In this document: one piece after another, positions 43,657 to 54,600 of the stretch
Numbering within the stretch: the stretch's first letter is position 1
Layout of the letters: the number at the start of each line of letters is the position of its first letter
Translations under genes and position numbers: made by a program
Notes under the pieces: generated by a model
What the model was told of the DNA's origin: nothing
The model's database searches: none
Seen by the model: only the letters and a program-made list of their open reading frames with translations
From: Hyphococcus formosus
Lineage (GTDB): Bacteria; Pseudomonadota; Alphaproteobacteria; Caulobacterales; Parvularculaceae
NCBI RefSeq assembly: GCF_046736345.1
Contig: NZ_CP157210.1
Location: 3,038,001-3,102,000 of the forward strand
Length of the DNA stretch: 64,000 nt
Reading direction: 5' to 3'

Positions 43657-46505
43657 ACACCGGCAATCTACATATCGAAAACCTCGCAGACAGCGATGAC
43701 GTACCAACCGAAGGCATCGCTATTGTTGGGATGTCCGGACGTTTTCCGGGTGCGAAGAATGTCGATGCGTTCTGGGCGAACATCAAAAATGGTGTTGAAT
43801 CGATTACGCATTTTTCGCCTGATGAATTAGAAATTACCGATCCGTCAGCAAGCGAAGAAGACGCCGGTAAATATGTTTGCGCCAAGGGAATGCTCGATGA
43901 CATCGATATGTTCGATGCGCGCTTCTTTGGTTATTTACCGCGCGAAGCAGAGGTGATGGACCCGCAACACCGGATCTTTTTGGAGATCTGCTGGGAAGCG
44001 ATGGAAAATGCCGGTTACGATGCGAAGCGCTATCCCGGTTCTGTAGGGGTTTATGGCGGCTGCTATATGGACACTTATATCCTATGGAATCTGTGTTCGG
44101 ACGAAAGTTTCCGTGAACGGCTTGTCGAGTCAATTCAGGTTGGATCGCTGCAAACCGAACTCGGGAATGACAAAGACTATCTGGCAACGCGTGTCGCCTA
44201 TAAGCTTGGGTTGCGCGGCCCCGCCATGACACTGCAGACAGCCTGTTCAACTTCGCTCGTCGCAATTGCGACGGCATGCCAAAGCATCGAAGCCTATCAG
44301 TGCGACATGGCCTTGGCAGGCGGCGTAACCATTATCCTTCCGCAGAAAAAAGGCTATTTTTATAAAGAGGGCGGCATGCTTTCGCCCGATGGTCATTGCC
44401 GTACATTCGACGAAAATGCGGCGGGGACAGTCTTTAGCCATGGGGCGGCGGTTGTTCTTTTAAAACGCGTAGAAGACGCAATCGCGGATGGCGACACAAT
44501 TTACGGAGTCATTCGCGGTTATGCGACCAATAATGATGGCGGCGACAAGGTGAGTTACACGGCACCAAGCGTCGAGGGGCAGGCGGAAGTCATTTCTCTA
44601 GCGCTCGGCATGGCAGATATCGACGCACGCAGCATTGGGTATGTGGAGGCGCATGGGACCGCGACTCCGTTGGGTGATCCGATCGAGGTGGCCGGCCTGA
44701 CGACAGCGTACCGTACAATGACGAATGATAATCAATATTGCGCTATCGGTTCGGTAAAAGCCAATCTTGGTCATCTAGATGTCGCATCGGGCGCGATCGG
44801 GCTTATTAAAACATCATTGGCGCTGAAGGATAAAATTCTGCCGCCGATGATCAACTTCAAAAAACCAAATCCAAAAATCGATTTCGAAAGCTCACCGTTC
44901 TTTGTGAACACTGAGTTGAAAACCTGGGATGAAACAGAGTGGCCGCGCCGTGCGGGCGTTTCGTCCTTCGGCGTGGGCGGCACGAATGCCCATGTGGTTG
45001 TTGAAGAGCCGCCGCGCGTTGTTCACGACGATCAAAAACGCGATGCTGAATTGTTCCTATTATCCGCGCGTTCGAAAGATGCCTTGGCCGCGCAAGCAGA
45101 ACAACTAGCCGCCTTTTTGGAAAATGACGCAGACACACCGCTGGCGGATATCGCGCATACATTGCGAGTAGGGCGGCGTGAGTTTGAACATCGGAGAGCC
45201 GTTTCGGCGAAGGACCGTGATGATGCGATCACGAAACTAAGAGGGGTCACAGCCCCCGGTTTATCTGGCGTCGCCGTAACCAATAGCCCTCAATATGTTT
45301 TCATATTCCCCGGGCAAGGCGCGCAATATCCAGGCATGGGGGCAGACTTATATGCGACTGAGCCGGTATTTCGCGAAACGATTGATAAAGTCTCGGCGGT
45401 TCTACTCGAATTGCCGGATTTCTCCATCGACATAAGAAAATATATTCAGTGGACAGATCATGAAACCGCTTTGGCCGATGAATTGGCGCAAACCAAAATC
45501 GCACAGCCGGCGATTTTTGCGGTCGAAATCGCGCTTGCGCGGCTATTGCAGCATTGGGGCATCGCGCCATCAGCGATGATCGGCCATAGTGTCGGTGAAT
45601 TTTCGGCGGCGGTTTTGGCGGGTGTCTTTTCTCTGGAGGATGCGACGCGATTGGTTGCTGCGCGCGGACGTTTGATGCAGGCCATGCCAAAAGGCCAGAT
45701 GCTCGCGGTTATGGCAACGCGTGCGGAGGTTGAAGCGCTCCTTCCGAAGGCACTTTCGATCGCCGCGGTGAACGCGCCCGGCGCAACCGTTGTCAGTGGT
45801 CCGGAAAGTGACATTAATAGCTTCGTGGCCGCTCTTGAAGACAAAGATATCGGCACAAAAGCGCTTAAAACGTCTCACGCCTTTCATTCAACCATGATGG
45901 CCGATGCGCGCGCGCCCCTGGAAGCCTTGATCGCAGATTTACCGCGCGGGACGGCATCAATCGATATTTATTCCACCGAACGCGGGGCGCAAATCGATGG
46001 AGCAGCGTTCAGCGAACCATCCTATTGGGGTGAGCAGTTGATGAACCCTGTGCTATTCGCCGATGCCGTTATGGCGGCCGCAGAAGCTAATCAACATAGG
46101 GTCTTTATTGAGGTCGGTCCCGGTCAAACACTCAGCGCACTGTCAAAGCAATCGCTGACCGGAGAGCTAAAACGCCCGATTACGCCTGTGTTGGGTCCGG
46201 TCAATGCGTCGGGAAGTGATGTTGAAAATATTCTCGCCGGTCTAGGCCGAATTTGGGTCGCGGGCGGGACGCCGGATTGGGCAGCGTTCACTTTGGGCCA
46301 ACGTCGCCGAGTTCCATTGCCAACTTATCCATTTGAGCGAAAGCGCTATTGGGTTGACCCGAAACAAAATCGGGCTGCAAGCGCAAGTGATGTGAAAGCC
46401 GAAGAGAAACCCGTCGGTTCTGCGAATCCGACCGAAGTCGAAGAATTAATACAGCGACAGCTTGGGTTGATTTCAACCCAATTGAACCTTTTGAAACAGC
46501 ATTAG
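43653..46505 (+). CDS. Type I polyketide synthase, KS-AT without carrier domain
   Basis: 950 aa. KS (about 20-445) with catalytic C198 (TACSTS), H334 (EAHGT) and H374 (NLGH). AT (about 545-850) with GHSVGE, Ser at 646, and a HAFHS motif that fits malonyl-CoA. No KR, DH or ACP. The C-terminus ends in a short helix (EELIQRQLGLISTQLNLLK) likely to dock with the next protein, which begins with an ACP. It would extend the FkbH-loaded starter by one malonyl unit and leave a beta-ketone. ATGA overlap with the FkbH-ACP gene. Confidence 0.93.
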   Translation: MNTGNLHIENLADSDDVPTEGIAIVGMSGRFPGAKNVDAFWANIKNGVESITHFSPDELEITDPSASEEDAGKYVCAKGMLDDIDMFDARFFGYLPREAEVMDPQHRIFLEICWEAMENAGYDAKRYPGSVGVYGGCYMDTYILWNLCSDESFRERLVESIQVGSLQTELGNDKDYLATRVAYKLGLRGPAMTLQTACSTSLVAIATACQSIEAYQCDMALAGGVTIILPQKKGYFYKEGGMLSPDGHCRTFDENAAGTVFSHGAAVVLLKRVEDAIADGDTIYGVIRGYATNNDGGDKVSYTAPSVEGQAEVISLALGMADIDARSIGYVEAHGTATPLGDPIEVAGLTTAYRTMTNDNQYCAIGSVKANLGHLDVASGAIGLIKTSLALKDKILPPMINFKKPNPKIDFESSPFFVNTELKTWDETEWPRRAGVSSFGVGGTNAHVVVEEPPRVVHDDQKRDAELFLLSARSKDALAAQAEQLAAFLENDADTPLADIAHTLRVGRREFEHRRAVSAKDRDDAITKLRGVTAPGLSGVAVTNSPQYVFIFPGQGAQYPGMGADLYATEPVFRETIDKVSAVLLELPDFSIDIRKYIQWTDHETALADELAQTKIAQPAIFAVEIALARLLQHWGIAPSAMIGHSVGEFSAAVLAGVFSLEDATRLVAARGRLMQAMPKGQMLAVMATRAEVEALLPKALSIAAVNAPGATVVSGPESDINSFVAALEDKDIGTKALKTSHAFHSTMMADARAPLEALIADLPRGTASIDIYSTERGAQIDGAAFSEPSYWGEQLMNPVLFADAVMAAAEANQHRVFIEVGPGQTLSALSKQSLTGELKRPITPVLGPVNASGSDVENILAGLGRIWVAGGTPDWAAFTLGQRRRVPLPTYPFERKRYWVDPKQNRAASASDVKAEEKPVGSANPTEVEELIQRQLGLISTQLNLLKQH

Positions 46506-46540
46506 AATTGACTCATAAGAGCGAGATACGGGGAGTTTCG

Positions 46541-49500
46541 ATGACCAATCAAGAAAACCAAGGAGGAAATCGTTCGTCGCGCATTTTATCGCGCTTGACG
46601 TCGATCGCCGCCGATTTATCCGGATATGACCCGAATGACCTCGCTGCCGACCAAACCTTTTTGGAATTGGGATTTGACTCGCTCTTCATGACGCAGCTCG
46701 CGACGTCGTTTCAAAAAGAATACAATGTCAAGGTGACTTTCCGTCAGCTGATTAGTGAGTACCCAACCTTAAGTGCAATTGCGGCCTTTCTTGATCAATC
46801 ATTGCCAGAAGATAAAGAACCAGAACCAATTGCCGCAACTCCCGTTAAGGAACCAGCAGCACCGATCACACCAGAGGCTGCTGCCCCTGCGGAGAATATT
46901 CGCGTGAGTGGTGATTCTGGCGCACTTGCCGCGATATTTGCCGAGCAAGTGTCGCTGATGTCGAAACAGCTCGAATTGTTACGCGCGTCGAATGGCGCAA
47001 AGTCCATTGCGCCAAATCCAAAAATCGAACCAGCACCAGTAACTCCGGCGAAAGATGCGCCAAAAATTGCTGTTCCCAGCGGGTTTGGACCCAAGGTTGA
47101 TGTGGCGGAAGGTGAGAATTCTAACCTGACAAAACAGCAAAAGGCGCATATCGATCAATTGGTCGCGCGCTATAACAAGCGTACTGCCGGTTCAAAAGCA
47201 CAAACCCAGGCGGATCGCGCCCATCATGCGGACCCACGAACCGCGGCCGGATTCAACCCTCTATGGAAGGAGATGGTTTATCCGATTGTCGTCAAAAAAT
47301 CGCTGGGCGCGCATTTATGGGATATCGACGATAATCAGTATATTGATATTCTGAATGGATTTGGGCCCAACTTCTTTGGGCATCGCGCGCCGTTTATAAC
47401 CGACGCCTTAAAAGCGCAGCTCGACAGCGGCTATGAAGTCGGACCGCAAACACCGCGCGCTGGGGATGCAGCAAAACTTTTGTGTGAATTGACCGGGATG
47501 GACCGGGTGAGTTGGGTCAATACCGGATCCGAAGCGGTACAGGCGGCGATACGTATTTCTCGCACCGTAACCGGACGAGACAAAATCGTTGTGTTCAAAG
47601 GCGATTACCACGGTAACTTTGACGAAGTGCTGGTTCGCGGCGTGACGACCCCAAAGGGCGAGCCCAAGACGATGCCGCTCGCGCCCGGCATACCGTTTAA
47701 ATCGGTCGAAAATGTTGTTGCGCTTGATTATGGCGAGGCCTCAGCTTTGGATTACATTCGCAAAAACGCGAATGAGATTGCGGCAGTCCTCGTTGAGCCA
47801 GTCCAAAGCCGCCGACCCGAATTCCAACCGAAAGAGTTCCTCCACGAATTACGGGCGCTGACACATGACGAAGGAATTGTGCTGGTATTTGACGAGGTCA
47901 TCACCGGGTTCCGCATTCGCCCGGGCGGCGCACAGGAATATTTTGGCATCAAAGCGGACCTTGCGACCTACGGAAAGATTATCGGCGGCGGGATGCCTAT
48001 TGGTGTTGTCGCCGGACGTTCCGAGTATATGGACACCTTTGATGGCGGCATGTGGCAGTATGGCGACAACTCCATACCATCCGCAGGCGTGACCTTTTTT
48101 GCGGGGACGTTCGTCCGTCATCCGATGGCAATTGCGGCGGCATATGCCTCGCTACAATATCTTCAGAATGCGGGGCCGGGGCTGCAAGAACGAGTGAACA
48201 AGCTCGCGACCCGTATGGCGACTGAACTCAATGACTTTTTCACGGAGCGAAACGTCAACATTTTCGTGGCGCATTTTGCGTCGCAAATGTTCATCCGTGT
48301 GAAAGAGGAATCGGAACTGGCGACCCTGTTTTTCTATCATATGCGGGATCGCGGGATTCATGTTTTAGAGCATTTCCCATCCTATATGACTGCGGCGCAT
48401 ACAGATGAAGACGTCGATAATATTGTCGCCGCGGCAAAAGACAGCATCCTGGAAATGCAGGCCGATAATATTCTCCAAAGGCCGCAGGGCGAGATCGGGC
48501 CCATCCCCGGTTGGTCACGGAAAATCCCACTGACAGACGCGCAAAAAGAAGTATGGATCGCATCCCAGATGGGGGACATGCAATCTTGTGCCTTCAACGA
48601 ATCCGACTCGATCTCCATAAAGGGGTCGCTAGACGTGAATGCGTTTTGCAAATCGGTCCAGGATACCTTGAATAGCAATGAGGCATTTCGCTTCCGGATC
48701 AGCGCTGACGGTGAATATCAGGAGATCAATAGCGATCATCAATTGACCGTTGACGTGATCGATTTGTCGGGTGGGGCAAATGCGAATGAGCGATTGTCCA
48801 CCTATCTTAAAGACCTCGCATTAACGCCCTTCGATTTGGAAAAAGGGCCGCTGGTGCGAGCGAAGCTATTCCGGCTAAGTGAGACGCATCACATTTTTGT
48901 TGTTTACTGCCACCACATTATCTTCGACGGTTACTCAGCGGACTTGATGATGCAGGAGATTGCTGGTCGTTATACTGGCGAGCGTAAAAACGATGGATCA
49001 GCGCTATTACCGTTTAGCGTCTATGCCCAACAGGTCACCGACGGCACAGAAAAACATAACGCCTATTGGTTAGAGGTCTTTGCTGACGGTGCACCGGAAC
49101 CCTTGGATTTGCCGACTGACTATCCGCGGCCGCCAAAACGGTTGTTTAATGGAAGCACCGTGCATCGCGAATTGCCAAAATCGCTTTGCAATGGCGTAAA
49201 AGAAACCGCCAAAGCGCTGGGCGTTAGTCAATTCTCGTTGTTATTGTCGGCCTATTCGGCGCTGTTGTCGCGCCTTACAAGCCAGGAGGATATCGTTGTC
49301 GGTGTTCCTACGGCAGGGCAGGCGCGCGAAGAAATCGACACGATCGGTTATTGTGTCAATATACTTCCGGTACGAACAAAACCGGGTTTTGAAGATGATT
49401 TTGCAATTTTTGCAAAGGGCATTCAGAACGCCACTTTTGATGCGTTCAGCAACCAAAACCTATTGCTGAGCGATCTTGTGACTGCGCTCAATATTCCGCG

Positions 49501-49840
49501 TGACGCGAGCCGGCTTGCATTAATCGAAACTGTCTTCAATTTCAGCCGTTATTTTTCAGAAGTCTCGATTCCGAATTGCGAAATAACGGCGAGTGAAAAT
49601 CGCAGATATGCTGTCTATCACGATATGTTTTTCAATATCGTCGATACCGGCGAACATTTAGTTATAGACTGGGACTATTCTTCCGACCTGTTCGAAGAGG
49701 AAACGATCAATCGCTGGATAGATCATTACGCAGCCTTATTGACGGATATTGTTTCAAATCCGGCCCAACGAATCGGTGACTTATCCTTGATCGCGCCGGA
49801 AGGCAGCGAGGGCATGATGTCTGTACCGTCAAACCCATGA
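46541..49840 (+). CDS. Hybrid protein ACP-aminotransferase-condensation domain
   Basis: 1099 aa. ACP at about 10-90 with S47 (LGFDSL). A glutamate-1-semialdehyde-aminotransferase-type PLP domain spans about 195-650, with K479 (TYGKIIGGGMP), as in iturin/mycosubtilin and microcystin synthases, where it turns a beta-ketoacyl-ACP into a beta-aminoacyl-ACP. A condensation domain (about 675-1090) has HHIIFDG. The ACP-AMT linker holds a helix (AEQVSLMSKQLELLR) like the end of the KS-AT protein. ATG 46541 has GGGGAG upstream; a TTG at 46508 is less likely. Confidence 0.93.
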   Translation: MTNQENQGGNRSSRILSRLTSIAADLSGYDPNDLAADQTFLELGFDSLFMTQLATSFQKEYNVKVTFRQLISEYPTLSAIAAFLDQSLPEDKEPEPIAATPVKEPAAPITPEAAAPAENIRVSGDSGALAAIFAEQVSLMSKQLELLRASNGAKSIAPNPKIEPAPVTPAKDAPKIAVPSGFGPKVDVAEGENSNLTKQQKAHIDQLVARYNKRTAGSKAQTQADRAHHADPRTAAGFNPLWKEMVYPIVVKKSLGAHLWDIDDNQYIDILNGFGPNFFGHRAPFITDALKAQLDSGYEVGPQTPRAGDAAKLLCELTGMDRVSWVNTGSEAVQAAIRISRTVTGRDKIVVFKGDYHGNFDEVLVRGVTTPKGEPKTMPLAPGIPFKSVENVVALDYGEASALDYIRKNANEIAAVLVEPVQSRRPEFQPKEFLHELRALTHDEGIVLVFDEVITGFRIRPGGAQEYFGIKADLATYGKIIGGGMPIGVVAGRSEYMDTFDGGMWQYGDNSIPSAGVTFFAGTFVRHPMAIAAAYASLQYLQNAGPGLQERVNKLATRMATELNDFFTERNVNIFVAHFASQMFIRVKEESELATLFFYHMRDRGIHVLEHFPSYMTAAHTDEDVDNIVAAAKDSILEMQADNILQRPQGEIGPIPGWSRKIPLTDAQKEVWIASQMGDMQSCAFNESDSISIKGSLDVNAFCKSVQDTLNSNEAFRFRISADGEYQEINSDHQLTVDVIDLSGGANANERLSTYLKDLALTPFDLEKGPLVRAKLFRLSETHHIFVVYCHHIIFDGYSADLMMQEIAGRYTGERKNDGSALLPFSVYAQQVTDGTEKHNAYWLEVFADGAPEPLDLPTDYPRPPKRLFNGSTVHRELPKSLCNGVKETAKALGVSQFSLLLSAYSALLSRLTSQEDIVVGVPTAGQAREEIDTIGYCVNILPVRTKPGFEDDFAIFAKGIQNATFDAFSNQNLLLSDLVTALNIPRDASRLALIETVFNFSRYFSEVSIPNCEITASENRRYAVYHDMFFNIVDTGEHLVIDWDYSSDLFEEETINRWIDHYAALLTDIVSNPAQRIGDLSLIAPEGSEGMMSVPSNP

Positions 49841-49859
49841 GATTATTTGAGTAAGCATT

Positions 49860-51647
49860 ATGTCCGTTGTGATCGACCCGAAAAAGCTGGAAACATGCGT
49901 CGACATGTTGATCGATGAGGTGGCGCAGGCCAATCCGGACCGTGTCGCGGTTAAATGTGGCGCGGTTGAATATACCTATCACGAATTAATGGCCCGCGCA
50001 GAATCAATTGCGGCAACGCTAAAAGAAAATAGCGTTATGCCCGGCGAATATGTCGGGGTGATGTTGGAACGGTCCTTTGACATGCTCGCGGCAGTATTGG
50101 GCATTATGCGTTGCGGCGCAGCTTATGTACCGCTCGATCCGGATTTCCCTGCAAAGCGCCTACAACATATGGTCGATGATTGCGGCGCAAAAATTGTTTT
50201 GACACAACAATCACTCACAGAGACCGGACCTAGCGGCAGTTTCGCGTTTGTTGTTGTAGAAAACGTCAGGCCAAATGCGGCCGAGCGTTCGCCGGTCAGG
50301 CCAAATGATCTTGCCTATATCCTTTACACGTCTGGATCGACCGGTCTTCCCAAGGGTGTGGCTGTCGAACATAAGAATGTGGTGAACTTTTTGCTGAGTA
50401 TGGCGGAGAGCCCGGGGGTCACTGCAAACGACAAGCTTTTAGCGGTTACCACGCTATCTTTTGATATTGCTGGGCTTGAACTTTTCCTGCCGCTCATCAC
50501 CGGCGGAACTGTGGTGATCGCAGAACGAAATGACGTTTTAGATGGTGATCAATTAAAAACATTGATCGCGCAAAACGACATCAATGTGATGCAGGCAACA
50601 CCATCGACATGGCGGCTATTGTTAGAAGCCGGGTGGGAAGGCGGCCAAAACTTTAAAGCGCTTTGTGGCGGTGAAGCGCTGCCCCGCGACCTTGCGAAAA
50701 ACCTTAGTGCCTGCGTGGGTGAGCTATGGAATATGTATGGGCCAACGGAGACAACGATCTGGTCGACCTGTTACAAAGTACCCGCAGCGGGTGAGCCTAT
50801 TTTAATCGGTACACCAATAGCGAATACTTCGGTTTATATTCTTGATAAGGCCGGACGTCAGGCACCGCCGGGCATTCCCGGGGAAATATTCATCGGCGGA
50901 CTTGGTGTGGCTCGCGGTTATTTAAACCGAGACGAGTTAACAAGCGAAAAGTTCTTACCGGATCCGTTTTCAAAAGTAGAAAATGCGCGCATGTACCGAA
51001 CAGGGGATTTCGGACGATATCGGGCCAACGGCATCCTCGAATATCGCGAACGCGCCGATGCTCAGGTCAAAATCAGAGGATTTCGCGTAGAGCTGGGCGA
51101 TGTCGAAAACGCAATCGCAAAGTGCGAAAATATTCAGCAAGCGGTCTGCAAGATAATTGAGCCAAGCCCCGGCGATACACGATTGATCGCATATATTAAA
51201 TCCGGTGACATCGATTTAAGCGCCTTGCGCGAGGCGCTTTTCGAAATCCTGCCAAACTATATGGTTCCGCAACATTTCGTCATTGTCGATGACTTTCCGA
51301 TGACGCCAAACGGAAAGCTTGACCGTCGCGCGCTGCCCGAACCAGAATTGCATGAGACAGAGATGGAGAATTACAAAGCTCTATCGACACCGACCGAGAA
51401 ACTTGTTGCTGAGAGTTTTGCTCACGTTTTTGAGCTGGAGAAAGTCAGTGCGAACGCAAATTTTTTCGATTTAGGTGGGCACTCGATTTTGGCAATGCGG
51501 GTTTTGTCAATCTTGCGCCGGGCAATTTCGCCGCGCATTAATTTGCGGATGATATTTGATGCGCGGGATGTTGCCTCGCTTGCCGCAACGATCGATGAAC
51601 TCGTTTCCGCAGATCAAAATGAAGAACGCGAAGAGTTGCTGTTTTGA
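49860..51647 (+). CDS. NRPS module A-PCP (first amino acid)
   Basis: 595 aa. Adenylation domain with A3 ILYTSGSTGLPKG (about 154-166), A5 MYGPTETT and A10 NGKLDRRALP. Specificity positions read by eye: D202, I203, L206, Q245, L268, G270, M292, I300, W301, Lys, i.e. DILQLGMIWK, which resembles codes I associate with glycine. PCP Ser is in LGGHSILAM. No condensation domain of its own: the C domain at the end of the preceding protein serves it. It shares near-identical core segments with the next A domain. Confidence 0.92.
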   Translation: MSVVIDPKKLETCVDMLIDEVAQANPDRVAVKCGAVEYTYHELMARAESIAATLKENSVMPGEYVGVMLERSFDMLAAVLGIMRCGAAYVPLDPDFPAKRLQHMVDDCGAKIVLTQQSLTETGPSGSFAFVVVENVRPNAAERSPVRPNDLAYILYTSGSTGLPKGVAVEHKNVVNFLLSMAESPGVTANDKLLAVTTLSFDIAGLELFLPLITGGTVVIAERNDVLDGDQLKTLIAQNDINVMQATPSTWRLLLEAGWEGGQNFKALCGGEALPRDLAKNLSACVGELWNMYGPTETTIWSTCYKVPAAGEPILIGTPIANTSVYILDKAGRQAPPGIPGEIFIGGLGVARGYLNRDELTSEKFLPDPFSKVENARMYRTGDFGRYRANGILEYRERADAQVKIRGFRVELGDVENAIAKCENIQQAVCKIIEPSPGDTRLIAYIKSGDIDLSALREALFEILPNYMVPQHFVIVDDFPMTPNGKLDRRALPEPELHETEMENYKALSTPTEKLVAESFAHVFELEKVSANANFFDLGGHSILAMRVLSILRRAISPRINLRMIFDARDVASLAATIDELVSADQNEEREELLF

Positions 51648-51649
51648 CC

Positions 51650-54600
51650 ATGGCTAACGGCAAAGAGAATATATACTTGTTTATCGAAGAATGGGCGAAG
51701 AAAGGCGTTTACTTTTCTGCGCAGGACGGGGCGTTGAAAGTCTCTGCGCCCAAAGGCGCAATAGCACCGCAAGATGCACAAGAGATCAAAGCCCGCAAAC
51801 CCGAAATATTAGACGCGCTCAAAAATGCTGGCGCGCCTGTCTCTAGCCAAATCGAGAAAGTGGATAGGGCGATTGCACATCCATTGGGGCTGGTTCAGCA
51901 ACGCATTTGGGCCCATGAGCAACTGCAGCCCGGTTCGACGCTTTATCAAATCCCATCGGCTTGGTGGTTTTCCGGACCGCTAGACCTTGATGCATTTATC
52001 CGGGCGTTCAATGGCGTCATTGAGCGGCACGAAATTTTGCGCGCGCGATTCGAAACCAATGATGGCATTCCGGTTCAAGCGATCGTATTGCCGAAAAAAT
52101 ATGAGTTACCGTTTTGTGATTTATCGTCTCTGCCGGAAGATGAATCAGAAAAGCGATTGCAGGCCTATTTATTAGAGGCGCAAAGAACACCGCTCGATCT
52201 TTCTGATGGAGAGGTCTTTCGCGCGCGCTTGTTTAAATTATCGGCTGATCGGCATTTATTCTTTTTCATGCCCCACCATTTGGTGTGGGACGGCTGGTGT
52301 TTTGAAGTGTTCTTGCAGGACCTTTCAAGCCTATATGAGGCAGCCGTAAATGGTACCGCACATAACTTACCCCCGTTGGCGGCGCAGTTTCTGGATTACG
52401 CACAATGGCATCGAAAATGGGTTGATAGCGCGGCGCTCGAAAAAGAACTAGCGTATTGGATGGGGGCATTATCCGCTGAGATCCCGCCGTTAGATTTCGC
52501 AACGGATAATCCGCGACCGTCATTATACTCCCATGAGGGCGAAACGGTTCGGTTTGAAATTGATCACTTGGTCAGTGAAAAGATCAAATCCTTTAGTGCG
52601 GATCGAAACTGCACAGCGTTTACGGTGGTGCTTGCGGCTTGGCAAAGTTTCCTCATGCGGATTGCCGGCCAGTCCGATATTGTCGTTGGTGTACCGGTAC
52701 ATGCGCGCCAACATGATGCGGTCGGCGGCGTAATCGGGTGTTTCGTAAATACAATATGCTTGCGCGGCAATATCGAGAAATCCATGACCTTCTCGGAAAT
52801 TCTCTCGCAGGCAACGGAAGTAACGACCCAAGGCCTCGAACACCAGAACGCGCCCATTGAATTAATCGCAGAGCAATTGGTCGATCATCGCGATCCTTCG
52901 CAAACGCCTTTGTTCCAAACAATGTTTACCTATCAACGGCGTGATGCTCAGCCCGCGAAATGGGGTGCATTGCAAATTACTGAATGTGATCTGCACCCGA
53001 ATGGCGCAGCAGTCGATCTCGAACTGGAAATTTTCGATTTGGGTGACAGCGTGCATGGCGAACTAATTTATTGCAGCGCGCTCTTCGCCCGCGAAACGAT
53101 TGAGCACTATGTTGATTGCTTCAAAACCTTTTTAGGTGCCTTGCTTGATGCGCCTGAGCAGCCCATCGGCGATGTCGAGATTTTATCGCAGCATGCACGC
53201 CTGATGTTGGAGCGGGATTGGAATCCGCCGCGATCAAAATATCAGCGCGAGAGTTTGGCGTTTCAATATTTTGAGACGGTCGCACATCAACTAGCGGATA
53301 AGACGGCGATCATTTGTGATGGTCAGACAATCAGTTTCGATGATCTAAGCGTGCGATCAAACAAAATCGCAAATTATTTACAACAGGCCGGCATCGGCGC
53401 GGGTGATTACGTCGGCGTCGTTCTGGAACGATCAATCGATATGGTCGCTGTTATGCTCGGCATTTGGAAGGCAGGCGCGGCCTATTTGCCGCTTGATCCA
53501 TCCTTCCCCGAAAGTCGGTTGCGCTACATGCTAAACGACGCGGGCGCAAAAATGGTAGTGGCCAGTGACGACACCTGTGACGTAATCCCTGAGATCACGA
53601 CACGGATTATAAATCTCGACGAAGAGGATGAGGAAATTGACGCTGCGTCCGGTGATGAGGTGCCGATCGCCAGTTGGGACGCCGAAAATCCGGCCTATAT
53701 CATTTATACGTCGGGTTCTACGGGTCGTCCCAAGGGCGTTGTCAATTCTCACCGGGCTTTATGTAATTTCCTCGAGAGCATGATCAGCGTGCCGGGCATA
53801 TCGCCAGATGATCGATTGCTCGCAGTGACGACGATATCGTTCGATATTTCGATATTGGAAATATTCTTACCGCTTTCGGTTGGGGCAACGCTTGTTATCG
53901 CAACGGCGGATGATGTGACCGATGGCATAACTCTAAGCGATCTGATCGACGATCACGAAATTTCTATCCTCCAAGCGACACCCGCCACGTGGCGATTATT
54001 ACTCGATGCCGAATGGGAGGGCGCGCCGAAATTAAAGGCCCTTTGCGGCGGAGAGCCATTGCCGCCCACACTGGCAAAGGAAATATTGCCGCGTGTCGCA
54101 TCGCTTTGGAATATGTATGGGCCGACCGAGACAACGATCTGGTCAACTTGTGAAAAGATCGAAACGTCTGGCGACATTAATGTCGGGCGGCCAATAGCGA
54201 ATACGATCATAAAGGTACTTGATCGGGATCATCGTTTGGTGCCAATCGGCGTTGCGGGTGATTTATGGATCGGCGGTGATGGTGTTGCGATCGGGTATCA
54301 CAACCGCCCGGATATTACCGCAGAGCGGTTTGTTACCGGTACGGATGGAAATGCACGACTTTATAACACCGGCGATCGCGCGCGTTGGCGGTTTGATGGC
54401 AAGCTTGAAATTTTAGGCCGCGATGACAATCAGGTGAAATTGCGCGGATACCGTATCGAGTTGGGGGAAATCGAGGCATCGATTGAAGCGCATGACAAGG
54501 TTGCGCAGGCCGCTGCGACGGTACACACCGATACGGACGGCGAAGCGTCTTTAGTCGCCTATGTTGTCTTTGAAGGCGGTGAACAAGCGACGGGGAGTGA

